A stretch of 64,000 bases of DNA from Paulownia fortunei (lineage: Eukaryota > Streptophyta > Magnoliopsida > Lamiales > Paulowniaceae), in the NCBI GenBank assembly GCA_019321725.1, contig JAGSPU010000052.1, forward strand, positions 2,542,001 through 2,606,000. Reading direction: 5' to 3'. Every line of letters starts with the position of its first letter. Positions within the stretch are counted from its first letter, which is position 1. The notes under the pieces were generated by a model that saw only the letters and a program-made list of their open reading frames with translations, did no database searches and was not told the DNA's origin. This document shows positions 1-14,234 of the stretch, piece by piece. The position numbers and the translations under genes are program-made.

Positions 1-3000
1 TTTGCCGCTCAAGGGGCGGTCGGAGGAGGCGCTGAAGAGGTGGCGCGAAGCCGTCGGGAAACTGGTGAAGAACCGCCGCAGAAGGTTTCGTTACGCTGCC
101 GTCCTTGAGAAGCGCTCCGAAGCAAAGGAACAGATGAGAAGACTCAGAGTACGTATAGTCCTAGTTTCTCCATCTTTTTTTTCTATTAATCTGAAAAAAT
201 AAATGCAGCAGATTTCAAAACTCGCCAGACAGAAGGATTCATGATATTCTTATCTGATTTACTTTTCATTTTTGCTCATTTTTCTTATTTTTTATTTTTT
301 TGGGGATTTCCTCGCAAAACATCTCCAATTTCCTGGATCGCAAAACCGGTCTAAACGTTTTTCTTCTTTTTCAACAAAATTTCTGTTCTGAGAAATTCTG
401 AGGATCTTGCAGAGCTGGAAGTTTCTGCAAACAAAAAAGCTCATAATCGCATCAGATGCAAAAAAAAATCCAAGTTTTTGTAGTTATTAGACAAATGATA
501 ATGGGGATAATAATACTTATATTCATTTTTGTGGAAGTGTATATGTTTTCATAAAGCAAAAAAATAAGATCCTTTCTGTTTGTTCCTTTCTGAAAAGGAT
601 GAGTGGAGAGATTTCTATTTGTGGTTTAGTGCTAATCTTGAAGGGTTTGTTTGTGGTTTAGTGCTTTTTACGAGGGGTAATATTGGAATTTGGATCATAG
701 GTTAGAATTTGGTGACATCTGAAAATAGAAAGAAGCGTAACGGTTCCCCTTGATTTTCAACTGTTGCGGTTGGACGCGCATTTGACTATTGACGGGGAAA
801 CCATAACATTGCCCGATGTGCTGTCCATTAAAAAAAATAATAATAGCTTGCATTTATTATTCAGTCCCAGTATATGAAAAAGTATATGTATTTTTATAAT
901 ATTATCGTCCAAAATAGTGTCAAAAGACATATAATTGTTGTAGAATTTTTTATATAATAAAAAATAAAAAATTATTGTAGGATACTACGGAAAGAAATAG
1001 AATTAATAAATTTGGAATGAGGAGGTATGATAATTACAGAAAATTTAATTTTAGAAAATGAACATCACTCGATGTGTTATAAGATTTTAAAATTAACATT
1101 GTAGTTTGCTTTGTTTTTATTGGTCTATTTTGAGAACTATTATAGGTGAGTTCGTTTATTTTTGGTGGCTACGCATAAAATTAAGTCTTTACAACTGTGT
1201 GGACCCGGGGAATACCAATAAAGTTTACTCTTGGGATGGGGCGGCTTGGCAGTGGCACATGGAAGGGCATGATGCATCCAATGCCCGTGCCCTAATCAAC
1301 TGTCAAATTTATTTACACCAGTAAACTAATTGCTGCTGGATGAAAGATGGGCCAACGTGGAAATAATATTTCCTCCTGTAGTAGGAAGTACAGCATGCAA
1401 TGGACATTGTTTGTGTTTTGTGTTTTTTTATCTTTTTCCTTTCTTATTCTTATTAAAGATTTGATTTTTATTTATTCTTTTTTTAATTTTTTTTTTGATG
1501 GGGTCTGCACTCATATTGTGGTCTTAATGTCTTGGTTGACTGACTGCCTTTGCATTTTGCAGCTCTTTGCTTTTCATAATATTCTCATAGGCCTTAAAGC
1601 CTCAGTTGAGATATAAATTTTGACCCATTCTGTATCTAATAATGCTCCTTTTCCTTATATATTTACCAGGAAAATATCCGTGTTTGTTTTGTGGCTTATA
1701 CAGCAGCTCTCAGGTTTATTGATGGTATATTTCTGCTCATGTTGGTATATCTTAGTTATAGCGTGCAAGACTTGGTTATGAACCAAGGTCTTGCTCTTAT
1801 TTTCACAACTTATGTTTCCTTTTATAGTAGGTGCACAAGGTAAAAACTTGCCCTCAGAAGACTCAAATGAACCCCTGGGATTAGATGGAGAAACGGACAT
1901 TCAAAATGGGCTCCCCAAAGAAGCTAGACTTGCAGGGTTTCAAATTCACCCTGATAAACTTGCATCTATTGTTTCTTCTTATGACATCAAGACCTTAAGA
2001 AAACTCAAAGGAGTTGAAGGACTTGCTGATAGATTGAATGTTTCACTAGATAAAGGAGTGAACTCAAGTGATGTGCCTACCAGACAAAATATATTTGGCC
2101 CCAATCGCTACACTGAAAAACCTCCTAAAAGTTTTTGGATGTTTGTGTGGGAGGCTTTGCATGATATGACACTTGTCATACTTATCGTTTGCGCTGTGGT
2201 GTCTATTGCAGTGGGACTTGCCACTGAAGGGTGGCCAAAAGGCATGTATGATGGGTTGGGAATTATACTGAGTATATTTCTTGTGGTCATGGTTACTGCA
2301 GTCAGTGATTACAAGCAATCATTGCAGTTCAAGGAGTTGGACAAGGAGAAGAAAAAGATTTTTATCCAGGTCATTAGAGATGGAATTCGACAAAAAGTGT
2401 CTATATATGACTTGGTTGTTGGAGATATTGTCCATCTATCCATTGGAGACCAAGTTCCAGCAGACGGAATATTTATATCAGGGCACAACTTGTTGATTGA
2501 TCAGTCAAGTTTGACTGGTGAAAGTGTGCCAATAAACATATATGTAAAAAGACCATTTCTTTTATCAGGAACAAAAGTTCAAGATGGGTCAGGTAAAATG
2601 TTGGTGACTACAGTTGGTATGAGAACTGAATGGGGAAAGTTGATGGAAACTCTAAGCGAGGGGGGAGAAGATGAAACCCCACTGCAGGTGAAGCTAAATG
2701 GTGTTGCGACAATTATTGGTAAAATTGGACTGGTGTTTGCTGTTTTGACTTTCCTAGTCTTGACTGTCAGATTTTTGGTTGAGAAAGGACTTCACCATGA
2801 ATTTACCATATGGTCTTCCAGTGACGCTCTGAAGCTTTTAAATTACTTCGCTACTGCAGTGACTATAATTGTTGTTGCAGTTCCAGAAGGATTGCCACTG
2901 GCCGTGACTCTGAGTCTTGCATTTGCCATGAAGAAATTGATGAATGACAAGGCACTGGTGAGACATCTATCTGCCTGTGAGACAATGGGTTCTGCTACTT

Positions 3001-5815
3001 GCATTTGCACTGATAAAACAGGTACATTGACCACAAACCATATGGTAGTTACTAAAATATGGATTTGTGGAAAAGCAAAAGAAGTAGATGCCAGTGTAAG
3101 CGGGGATACATTAGATACCGATATATCAGAACATGTTTTAAACGTTCTCTCACAAGCAATATTTAATAATACGGGTTCTGAGGTGGTCAAGAATAAAGAT
3201 GGAAAGAGATCCATTTTGGGCACACCAACAGAATCAGCCATACTAGAATATGGATTGCTCCTAGGTGGTGATTTTGAGGAGCAACGCAGGGTCTGCAAGT
3301 TGTTGAAGGTTGAACCTTTCAATTCTGAAAAGAAAATGATGTCTGTGCTTGTGGCTCTTCCAGATGGCAAGATCCGAGCTTTTTGCAAAGGTGCATCCGA
3401 GATTGTATTAAAAATGTGCGACAGGGTTATTAATGCCAATGGCGAGCCTGTTCCTATGTCAGAAGAACAAGTAAGTAATGTGATGGATGTCATCAACGGA
3501 TTTGCCTGTGAAGCTTTGCGTACTCTCTGCTTAGCTTTTAAGGACATCGATGATGGTTCTCACGAGAATGGTATCCCTGATAGTGGTTATGTGCTGATTG
3601 GAGTAGTGGGTATCAAGGATCCTGTTCGCCGTGGGGTGAAGGAAGCGGTTAAAACTTGTTTAGCTGCTGGAATTACTGTGCGCATGGTCACTGGTGATAA
3701 TGTTAATACAGCTAAAGCAATTGCTAGAGAATGTGGCATACTTACAGATGATGATCTTGCTATAGAAGGTCCGGATTTTCGTCAGAAGACTCCTTATGAG
3801 ATGAGCCAACTAATACCGAAACTTAAGGTGGATAAAAACATATCCATGTATTATCAAGGATAATTTTATTTTAATTTTATATTATAATATGAAGTAATGA
3901 TCTTGAATTTAGGTAATGGCGCGGTCATCACCAACAGACAAGCATGTTCTGGTAAAGATTTCGAGGAGCATTCTTAAAGAGGTTGTTGCAGTTACTGGTG
4001 ATGGGACGAATGATGCTCCTGCTTTGCATGAGGCAGACATTGGATTTGCTATGGGCATTGCAGGAACAGAGGTCTGTTTGTTTGCTCCTTTGCTATGTAA
4101 CCAGTTTTTTTGTATGATATTCTCATATTGCAACTGTGCTGGCTTCTTTTTTTTTTTTTGGTTTGTGTTTTCATCTGTGGAAGAAATTCTAGAATCACAA
4201 TCTTCAAATTAATCTAAATATGAATTTTTACATCTTTTGTCAATTCTAAATTGATTCTCCCAAACCCTTCCTGTATTACATTTTTTGTCAATTCTAAATT
4301 GATTCATTCAAACCCTTCCTTTAACATCATCTAAATGTTTTTGTTTTGTGGGTTGAGATTTTCTCGATGGGATTATTCACATATCATCAAATATACTATT
4401 ACTTTTTGAAGGACTTGAGATGCCTAGTGCCTTCTAATCATCGTTTTTGGCTTTAAGAGACATGCTCAAATTGTCTGCTCAAATTGTTTTTGGGGGGCTT
4501 CATTCAACTATGAAGTACTAAGCATCCTGAGTTTGGACACACGGTGTTTACACTTTGGATGTGGGACTAGTGACAAAAAAAATTTGAATGGCTTTTATTC
4601 TCATTGAGGACAATTTGTTATTACCCATCAACTAATTCTTATCAGGTAGCAAAAGAAAGTGCTGATGTGATTGTGCTGGATGACAATTTCGCAACAATTG
4701 TAAATGTAGCTAAATGGGGACGTTCTGTGTACATCAACATTCAAAAATTTGTGCAATTCCAGTTGACTGTTAACATTGTTGCTCTCATGATCAATATTAT
4801 ATCTGCCTGCATCTCAGGTACTTTTTGTCCGTTCACCAATCTTTTATTTTCTTAATTGGCCACTTAGTATTCATATTAATTACCACATAAAATTGTTTTC
4901 TTTGGCTGCCCCTTCCAGGATCAGCTCCGCTTACGGCTGTGCAGTTGCTTTGGGTGAACCTAATTATGGACACTTTAGGTGCACTTGCACTGGCCACTGA
5001 GCCACCTCATGATGGCCTGATGCAGAGGCCTCCTGTTGGGAGAACTGAAAGTTTCATTACGAGGACCATGTGGAGGAACATCATCGGTCAGAGCATTTAT
5101 CAATTGGCTGTTCTGCTAGTCCTCAATTTTGTTGGGAAGCAAATATTGGGACTTAGAGGTTCCGATGCTACTGCAGTAGTTAACACTTTCATATTCAATA
5201 CCTTTGTGTTTTGTCAGGTAACTGGTTGTTGATTTAATTTACTCGGGGCTTCCAACTCAAGGTTTTAGCATAAACTGTTTGCATTTCTTCTGCCTACCCA
5301 TCTGTGTTTTCCACTATTTACATCTTTTTAAAAGAAATTCACAATATGAGTTCACAGCCACCTTTCCAGCAAGAAATGTTTGATCTATATGAGAATACGC
5401 ATTGGCGACTCACATGTTCAAGATAATACCAAGGCATAAAAATTTGAATTACTGAATAAATACATTTCTTAACTTTCTTTTTCTTCTTGGCTACATCCAG
5501 GTCTTCAATGAAATAAACAGCCGTGACATTGAGAAGATAAACATCTTTCGCGGGATGTTTGGAAATTGGATATTCACAGGAATCATTGCGTCCACAGTAG
5601 TATTCCAAGTTATTATAGTTGAATTCCTGGGCACTTTTGCTAGCACCGTCCCCTTAAGCTGGCAACTATGGTTACTCAGTGTTGTACTGGGCGCAGTGAG
5701 CATGCCTATTGCAGTTGTTTTGAAGTGCATTCCTGTTGACGCAAAGACTGATGCTGCTAAACAGCATGATGGTTATGATCTGCTCCAAGTGGCCACAACT
5801 TGCTTAAAGGAATAG
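1..5815 (+). CDS. ACA4: Autoinhibited Ca2+-ATPase, ACA4/ACA11 type (5' end cut by window)
   Basis: P-type IIB calcium pump that moves Ca2+ out of the cytosol using ATP. Arabidopsis ACA4 and ACA11 act at the vacuolar membrane. Exons by GT-AG and reading frame: 2-148, 1670-1724, 1831-3827, 3913-4071, 4646-4817, 4919-5217, 5501-5815; all junctions keep frame, giving about 1047 residues plus a few missing at the start. Exon 1 encodes the basic, Trp-containing autoinhibitory calmodulin-binding region ([18 protein letters not shown]). Visible motifs: LTGES near 2513, PEGLP near 2885, phosphorylated Asp in CTDKTGTLT at 3012-3014, MVTGDN near 3687, GDGTNDAP near 3998. The C-terminal HDGYDLL is typical of ACA4/ACA11. 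Two oddities: the usually invariant DPVRPG reads DPVRRG (near 3620), and DIGLAMG reads DIGFAMG. Intron 1 (149-1669) holds only short chance reading frames. Confidence 0.95.
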
Positions 5816-7422
5816 CAGAACACCACATATTTGGAGCAGCCCAGAGTAGACAGACTTGATGGTATTTTTTGAGTTCCATTTTCGGTCCTGGCGTGCTGTG
5901 AAGGTCACAGGAATGCTATTATTGTTATTTTTCCGGGTTACATTCTCGGTCTTTTAATAAGGAAAGAACAAATGAGAAGATTGTGAAAAGATAAACAATT
6001 GAAGAAAATAAACACACATCAATGCAGCTGAGTCCATGTTCTGGCCATGACTTGCTTTGGGTGATTGGAGGTAGGTTCTTTTGCATAGTCTTGGTGCTGA
6101 CTCTGAATTACACATCTTTGAAATAATGGGTCTTCGTGAATGCAAGTCTTTTGAACATATGTTACTGTATTCATATCGAAAAGAGGGTTGGAGTATGAGG
6201 AAGATTTGAATAACTTATGAACTGAAAATTGGAATAGACAGGAGGAAGAAAAGCATATTTTAGTATTTTCTGCATTTAACTCTTCTTTTTTCTTGTGGTT
6301 TTGCCCTGAATTTTCCCACTTGGTGTGATTGCGACAACGAACGTTCAAAGAACTTGCAGTCGCAATCAGCCAAAAGTCCATCGTGATGTGTAACTCTTAA
6401 TCAACACGAAGACTGTACAAAAAGAACCCACTTGTAATACTCAAAGCAAGTCATGGGCAGTGTTAGGAGGTTTCCAGCCCAAGGCATGTTCAGGCTTCGA
6501 GGGTCACCACTTTATGCAATTAAATCTTTGTAAATGCAGACTACATAGTACTTGCTTTCTGTGTGTTAATGAAACCTTCTATTTTTTATGTTTTGTTGCT
6601 TCGATATCTTATAAATCAAAAACCATGCTTCTGGAAAATGCAGTGCAACCAAAGCATTTGTTAATCATCTTCCAATTAGGTGAGCAGAAAATGTTTAGTG
6701 TAGGTTATTTATTCGGTAAAACCGAATGAATAGAGGAAAATGCCCAATTAATCGGTTTGGTTGGTAATATTGAGTTTTGGTCTTTTGGTTTTGTAATTTG
6801 ATTAATTGGTTTTCTTAAAACAAATAATAAATAACAAATAATTTAAAAAATAAATAATAAAATCATAAATACATTTCTTATTTATTATTATTTAAATTTT
6901 TAGTTAGTAAAAAAACATAAAATTTTAATATTATATTTTTATTTCAGTTCGATTCGGATTTAGTGAATCGTAGGACACTTTAGTCTAAATTAGCACGAGT
7001 AACAATAAAAGACCACCTTGGACAAGACTACTTGATCACATCATGTCTTCTGTATACTTTAATCAATTCAATAAACTAGATTCCTAAACTTGATCACTTG
7101 ATGTACTGAGATCTGTTTGGGGGAAAAAGAAAAATTGCTTGAGGTAAATCACATTTACCTCTTAACTCAGTTAATTTTGCACAACAATGTGCTGGCACTG
7201 ATACCTTTATCTCTTGCAGTTGCAATCAGGCAGGTACACAATACAAATATGTGAGAACAACCTCAATAGCCTCTATCTTCCTAATGAACATGTAATACAA
7301 GATCATCTGATAAAACTACGTACATCCTATATGAATTTAGTAAAGAAAGCACTGTCGAATGAATCTCCCTCCCGTTCCTTCTCTTCCCATTGTGCCTGCA
7401 TAAACAATAGCACCATGAAAGC
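5816..7422. other. 3' flanks between convergent ACA4 and UUAT-like genes
   Basis: This holds the 3' untranslated regions of two convergent genes plus AT-rich spacer. About 6710-6975 is a degenerate repeat with 'ttcggta', 'aatcggtttggttggt' and 'agttcgattcgg' blocks, resembling the dispersed TIR family seen again near 44.7, 49.5 and 59.8 kb. I see no gene. Confidence 0.5.
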
Positions 7423-10400
7423 TCATTTGTATCTCCTCTTGGATTCTCCATAAGCAACCACCCCCATGACAGTCATGGTATAACCAGCAATACCATGAAG
7501 GTAACAGGGTTTCGGAAATGAGTATTGATATGACAACGGCCACAGCGCCTTTAGCATTGCCTAATACCTGACCAGAATTTGGGAGCACAAAAAGGCTTCA
7601 GACAGATGGATCAACAAATATGAAAGAGAGTGAGATACAATTCTAGATAATTTTTATAGAAATATTTTAATTTAAGCTAGTTCATCCTTTGTAGCAAGAC
7701 CATTGCATCTGTTTTCATAGTACAACATGGTGACAATGAAGTGTTTCATACTAGTGAGACGCTGGTCTTATTTTATTGAGGAGGTAATGCATACTGGTTT
7801 CAGTGATGAGGTAATTTTTGAGAGGTTTCAATAGGCTAAACTATCTGTGGCATGGAGAAGTTCTATAAGACTTCCATTTAGGCTTTGGTTGTTGTATCTA
7901 TTACATCCTCAGGTATGGAAAATAAGCAATTAAGAGAAAAACCAAGTGAATACACTAAGTTTAACTTCAAAAGCTTTTAAGTGAAATTATTAGGTTGATT
8001 TGAACATCCATGACCAGAAATTTTCAGAAGGAATGCCCACTAAAAGAACAGAATCAATATTTCCACAAAAAAGTGTTAAAGACTTCTCAGAAGTGTGTTC
8101 TTTGTCATTTTATAGTTGAAATAATGTAGTGCCTAAGTTCATCTTGACATGACAATATGATCGATCATTCCCCAGGAAATATTTTGGCATCATCCTTTCG
8201 TATCCATCATTTGTCCACTCATAAAATGCAGACTTCAACTTCCACGATAACACCAAAGATTAAACAGCAAAAACCTTACGGATTCTTAAGGCCTTTCCAC
8301 CACGTAGGTCAATTAAATTTAGCAAAATGTTGTTTACTGGCATGCTTACACGAGCAAATATTACTTCATTTGTTAATTATTTCAGGTCATCTTTACCCTA
8401 TCATATATAGCCTTCTGAATATGATTTTCATGTGATACAAGACAGAATACGGCAACAACCTTCAATCTTCAAGAAGGAACTCTATATACAGTCATAATTC
8501 ATCTAAATTCAGTCATGATATTTACTTTCTTGAATTTTGTCACTCCTGCTCTTTTCCTCTTGGATCAATTTTACAGGTAGCACACTACAACATCCTAAAC
8601 TATATTCTATTTCATGATTACTGTCTCGACATGCCCATGCCCAAAGTGTTACTGAATTCCTGGGTCAGTGCACTTCATAATTCCACTCATTTAATAATTG
8701 AACTAGAGTTTGCATGCAATATTTGTATCTTACTCGGAGGGACAAAAATCAAATAATTATTCTCAAACATGCCAACTACGATTGCAAATTAAGAACACGA
8801 CTTGTGCGACATCACACACAAATTGGGGGGTGGGGGGAGGGAAGAGAGAGAGATGACCTGGAGTGTTAGAGCACTTGTATGCTTAGTCACCAAGAAATTG
8901 CACAAGTTCGCTCCATAAGCCATTGTTGAATTAATAAAAAGAAGAATCCACATGAATTTATGTTCTATTCCAAGTGAAACGACTACATCCAATACGTTGG
9001 GTTCCATTACAAGAGCAGCAGGGAGCAAAACTACAACGGCAATTGGGGCCATATAAAGCATCAAATTCATAGAGTTCAACTTTTCCCTGCAATTATGAGT
9101 GCATGTTGTATAAGCCGATAGTGAACCACACATGGAATCTTCCATTCTTAGTGTTGAAGAAAGACTAAAGCTTTTCCAGTTCTAAAATGACCATCAAAAG
9201 CAAACATTTATAAGCTAAGCAAACAATGACCAGGTTGTGAGAGTGCAAAATTAGTTTAAGAAAGATGGACTCAAACAGTGAGCTAAAGAAACAAACATGA
9301 TTGATCTGTAAGATCATATAATCAATTCACAGACAAATCAAGGACGGGGCAAAAAGTATCCGTATAAAAGCCAGCTAGATATATTGCTTCTCCTTCACAT
9401 TATCAGTCGGTACATGATGAAAGAAAATAAATCAAGAATTGGTTCAATGTCTAGACTTTTACTGCATCGAGAAAGCAAACATTTTTTCAACTAGAAAAAA
9501 GTTTGAAAAAAGTGGAGAACAGGCAAACAATGGGGAATGCTTATTCTGTGAAGAAAAATACATAGAGGATATTTTAGAACCATAACGAAAATGCAGCTAT
9601 TAGCATATATGTAGAACCAGTTGCTTACCCTTCACTAGAAAGGAGGACCCCCTGAAGCACAGATTTGAAAGCTCTTGCTGCAGTTGCACCTATACACATG
9701 ATAAATCCATACAAATGGAAACTTGGTTCACCCTGCAATCAATGAGAAACTATTGTAATTCTAGAAACCAGAAATACAATTAGTGAATTTCTTGAGAGGG
9801 AAGCAATAGCTGGTGAGATGTCACAAGTACCAATGTGCTTTACATTTAATATTTGCATAAACATTAATCAGTCCAAGATAGGCTCAACAGTCGATGATCA
9901 CTGTTTTATGGGAGTAAAAATAGGAGCTCAAAGCATCACATTGCCGTATTGTGCAATGTATGAAGACTGCAAGGGATCCTACTATCCAATAAGAGATGGA
10001 GAAGTTAGGGAAAATATAACAGGTGAACAATGTATCTCTAAAATTCATGGAAAATGTTGGTCATTTTATGGAGGTGAAGAAAAGGTCAAAGTTACTGGGA
10101 TACATGAATATTTGATTGGAATCAGCATGGGACAAAAAACATTGGAAGCCTCGATTGATGTCCAAAGGAAGCAGAAAACATGTATGCAAATAGTTACATT
10201 ATAGATTGGCAGGCACAATTGCATCCCATATGTTTGATTCCTGGCACGTATTTTCTTTACAAATTTCATGATGCCAACTGATTAGCAATTCAGATTTCAT
10301 ACAGAGTGAAACACAACCAACATGAATAAATCAATAAGTCAATAAATAAATATTTATATTTTGAAATCAGAAACTTGGATTATAACAAAATTTCAGATCT

Positions 10401-11217
10401 GATCTGATCTTCTTAAACTGGGCACCGACACCACAGTAACAAAGTGAGGAACAGGGAAATCACCAAGAAAATCAAATCTTGTCACAAAAAACACAAAATC
10501 AACGCCGATACATTAAAATCAAGCAATTAACTAAGTATGCTCATTAAACACAGAAGGGGAAAAGGCCATTAAATATTAGATCTTTCTTATAAAGGATACC
10601 AATCACCCACCAAAACATTAGAAAAGCACATCCATTAATCCTAAGAAAAATACCCAAAAACATATAAAAATGAGATCTTTTCAACAATCACAAGAGAACT
10701 AAATCAAGAAAAAACAAACAATATAACAATCCAACTTAAGTTTAAGATTTGAAGAGGAGGAAACCATACCCACTTGCAATGACAACCCCAGTAACCACAG
10801 GTACAAGACAAGTATAAGTAGCCATGCCTCCCTCTTACGGGTCATCAAATAAGCAAACAAAGCAGTGAAAATGGTGTGGTTGCTCCCACAGCCTGATTGA
10901 AGGACACAGGCAAATACTTTAGAGAAATGTTGCCACCCACCACAGAGCCACAGAATACAATGCTGAGGGTGGCAATTCTCAAGAACTGGGACTGGATTTG
11001 ATCCTCTGGACTGGCACTATTTTGAGGAACATAATGGAGATGTAGCTGAGGACAGCACAGGCTGACATGTGGCACATTGTGAGAAAGATGGGGAAGGCAA
11101 AGCATAGTTTGAGAGAAGAAATTTGTTGAGGAGGAGGACTCCAATGTTGGTTGAGTACCAGAGGAGTATGAGGCAGGTTATGAAGACCGCATGCTTTCTT
11201 GAAGTAGATGAAGACAT
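7423..11217 (-). CDS. UUAT-like Golgi nucleotide-sugar transporter, frame broken by single-base losses
   Basis: Member of the triose-phosphate/nucleotide-sugar transporter family, closest in my memory to Arabidopsis At5g04160 (UUAT1, UDP-uronic acid transporter) and At3g10290. Expected to carry UDP-sugars into the Golgi for wall polysaccharide synthesis. Exons on the minus strand: 11217-10770, 9732-9629, 9086-8858, 7567-7423. Exon 1 gives [19 protein letters not shown] and [14 protein letters not shown]; exon 2 [12 protein letters not shown]; exon 3 [18 protein letters not shown] and [14 protein letters not shown]; exon 4 [15 protein letters not shown] and a basic SKRRYK end. Exons 2 and 3 are clean. 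Exon 1 needs about five single added bases and exon 4 two, mostly at short T, G or C runs. All splice sites except the exon 1 donor are clear; one G seems lost there. No in-frame substitution stop is seen, so I favour sequence error over a pseudogene. Confidence 0.85.
8820..8845. repeat. G-rich tract in a transporter intron
   Basis: Runs of six, six and three G on the plus strand lie just inside the third intron of the minus-strand transporter, so they are C-rich in its transcript. This is low complexity and a possible G-quadruplex on the non-transcribed side. Confidence 0.5.
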
Positions 11218-11529
11218 TGTTTGTGTTTTTGTGGTATTCTTGGATTTGGATTCCTTCTTGTTGGGAGGGGTGTTTTCATTTCATTAGGACATTTTGTTTA
11301 TGATGCAAGGATTTTTTTTTGGGGGGGTGGGTTTTTATTGGTCTTCTTTTGGTTTTTTTGGTAACTGGTTCTGTTCAAATATTTGTTGTGTTGGGTAATG
11401 GGTGGGTGGAGGGGATGATTGTGTTTTTTTTGGTGTGTGGGTGTGTAGTTTTGTGTGTGTTGGGAATTTTTGTTGGCATATGTTGTGCAAAGTGCAGGTG
11501 GAGGCAAGAGAGAATGCCTGTCGTGTGTA

Positions 11530-11562
<33 letters not shown>

Positions 11563-14230
11563 TTGGAATGAGAAATTGCTCTACCTTTATCTCTTTGTAT
11601 TTCGTTTTAAGTAATTTTAATCTCTTTGTTTCAAAATTAAGATTTTTTTAGTAATCTTAAAATCAGATTTTAATTTTTAAGAATGATTTTTTTTTCAGGA
11701 TTCTACCAATTAAAGTAATTATACTACACCACTAATTATCAACTACTATTTTTAATAATAATGTTTATAAAACCAACCAAAATTTATACTAAAAATTTTG
11801 TGTCGAATCAAATTACACAAATTATTTTGAATTGAAAGATATAAAATATTATGAAAATCCAAAAAAAAATCTCACAAAAACATCAACTTAAAGTTGAATA
11901 GGAGGCTAAAGTTAGGAACCAAAAGTTCTGAATAAAATTTAGGGCTTTCTTAAAACTTTTACTAAAAGATAAACCATGAATACTCAAAAGAAGTGTATAT
12001 GATAGTAGTTTCGTGGACTAACTAACAAGTAAAATTGAAATTGAAAACTCGCCATTAAATTTTTAAAAAAATTTACTTATTTTTTAAGAAAATCTTAAAC
12101 AGTGTCAAAACATTAAAAACTACGAAAATTAAAGAAGAAGTTTGTATACATATATATATACATACATACGTAGTCAAATTTTTAGAGTAAGTTGAATCTG
12201 ATTTTCAAATTTCGTATAATACTATATATGTCTCTAAAATTTAGCATTCGTCTAATGAAATTAACTGCAAAAATAAACTAGAGGAAGTGAGCAAAAAGAT
12301 TCCAATAGTAAAAAAATGAACTTTTTTTTTTTTTTTTTTTTTGGTGTGTTATATGACAGATTGGATCAAGATCTACAAGACCAAAAGACAATAGTCAGTC
12401 AGGCCATGGCCGTCTCAACAATAAATTTTGTCAATAATATAATATAAACAAGCATGTGGTGACATAATTTTGATATAAAACAAGTTAATTAAATACAATT
12501 TGAATACTATTTCATCTAGTATTCTATTTTATTAATACAAATATGATGTATAATATACACATAATGTATATTAATAAAATAAAATATAATTTTTCAGCAG
12601 ATAATTTGGATTAGATAAAATATGTTGCAGTTGAGTCTGTGTAATCACAAAATCAAGCTTGTACAAAAAGAAAGAAATAAAGATCTTTCATTGCATTTTT
12701 TGCTATGTGTTTTATGACAACAATGTGTTTTTTTTTTTAGTAAACTAAATTCATTTTTATAAATCAAACTAAATATGAGTACATTAAACAAAAACGTAGC
12801 ATAACTCACAAGTTTATGGGACAATAAAAGGAGAAATTAACACACTCAAGAAAAGAAGAGAGTATTTCAATTCAAGAACTAAATAAATAATGTGATCTCT
12901 CTAAAAATAATTGGAGATTATGTTTTTTTTTTATGATTTTTTTATAAATTAAAAAAAACGGACATATAAAGTTGTTTAAACATCGATTCAAGCCCAAAAA
13001 TGATTCTTCACATCAACCAATCTCAACGTGGATAATAAATCAATTCTCGTACCATGATGCTACGACCAATTTCAATGCAAAAATATTAATTATATATACT
13101 CTTTTCTTTGTTATTATTTTTTTCTTTCTTTTTTTTTTTTGTGGGGGGTGGGGGGGGGGTGGGGAATTAATGTAAATACCTCCTCTAGAGTATCCTAAAA
13201 CTTGAAATGGTGGCCAAACCCTAATCCAAGTAGGATTTCAAGTCAACAAATACCTTTTAAAATCTTATAAATAGTTTAAGAAGTCCGATGCAGGAATTTA
13301 TATGGAAAGTACTCAAGCTAGCAAAGTTGGATTTTATTAGGTGTGGGCAACGCTATATAGTAGAATTATACGGTAAAATTTAAATGTAATTACTATACTG
13401 TAAATTATTAATTGCTCGATCATATTTATAGTAATTTTGATAATTCATTCCATAATTTCACGTTACAAAAATGGAATGAACAATTTCTACATAATAAAGA
13501 TTATTTTCCTAGTTAATTTGAATATTATTTAAATAAACAAGCTAAAATAGCAAATAATTAGTGTCGTGGTGTACGTTGTTGGGCTTTGGGCTTTGGGTCA
13601 AGTTGGGTTGGATTTATCTTAGCCTAGTCCAAACCTGCAATATATATATCTTAGGTCGAGTCCAACTATACATCCTTACATTTCATCGTTATTTCAAATG
13701 ATATTTGGGCCAGATAGCTTTTGGGCCAATGATCATTTGAAGCCCTATGAGTTGCAAGTTTAATTACAAAAAGGAATTAATAAATTAAGGGCGAATTGCA
13801 TTTTATCTGAATTAGAAATTTGAAAAAAGCTAAAACCCTCGTGGTAAAAATCAATATGTTGATCATTCCTTTGTGAAAATCAAAAACAACAAAAAAGTCC
13901 TCGTAAATATAATATTAGCACATTGCTCCCATGATATATTTATCCTTCTCGAGCCAAACACTACCTATAAAACCGAAAAAAAAAATAGAAGTTAGCTAAT
14001 TTATTTTATATTTATAAGAGGATTTTTATCAATATTTGTTCATGATGGTTTTTTTTTTTTATCTTTTGAATATCAACATGGTTTATCTCTCAAACTATGC
14101 CCTATTTTTTTGAACATTTTATAAATACTAACAAAAATGATTTTAGAATATCTACAAAGCTTTTGAGAGCCAAAGCTTTAATTTAACTTAAAAATTATTT
14201 AAAAAAAAATTAACGAACTACCTCTCATTG
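11218..14230. other. Intergenic, AT-rich and low complexity
   Basis: No gene recognised. 11311-11570 is T- and G-rich, with a short (GT)n(GA)n microsatellite at about 11526-11562, upstream of the transporter. Poly-T runs lie near 12318-12341, 12726 and 13127. A G-rich tract follows poly-T at 13140-13165. Short reading frames here are low-complexity artefacts. Confidence 0.5.
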
Positions 14231-14234
14231 CCAT

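Noticed and set aside
1106..1616. Small open frames in intron 1 of the Ca2+-ATPase
   Set aside because: T-rich, low-complexity translations with no conserved motif, bounded by good splice sites of the host gene.
2843..3547. 234-residue open frame antisense to the Ca2+-ATPase
   Set aside because: It is a shadow of the conserved coding strand; no family match and no independent signals.
7423..11217. Calling the transporter a pseudogene
   Set aside because: All breaks fit single-base losses mostly in homopolymers; splice sites and catalytic segments are kept and no substitution stops are seen. Error is the simpler reading.
11319..11651. Hydrophobic 110-residue open frame upstream of the transporter
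   Set aside because: Its Val/Gly/Cys content comes from GT and TG repeats; no family features.
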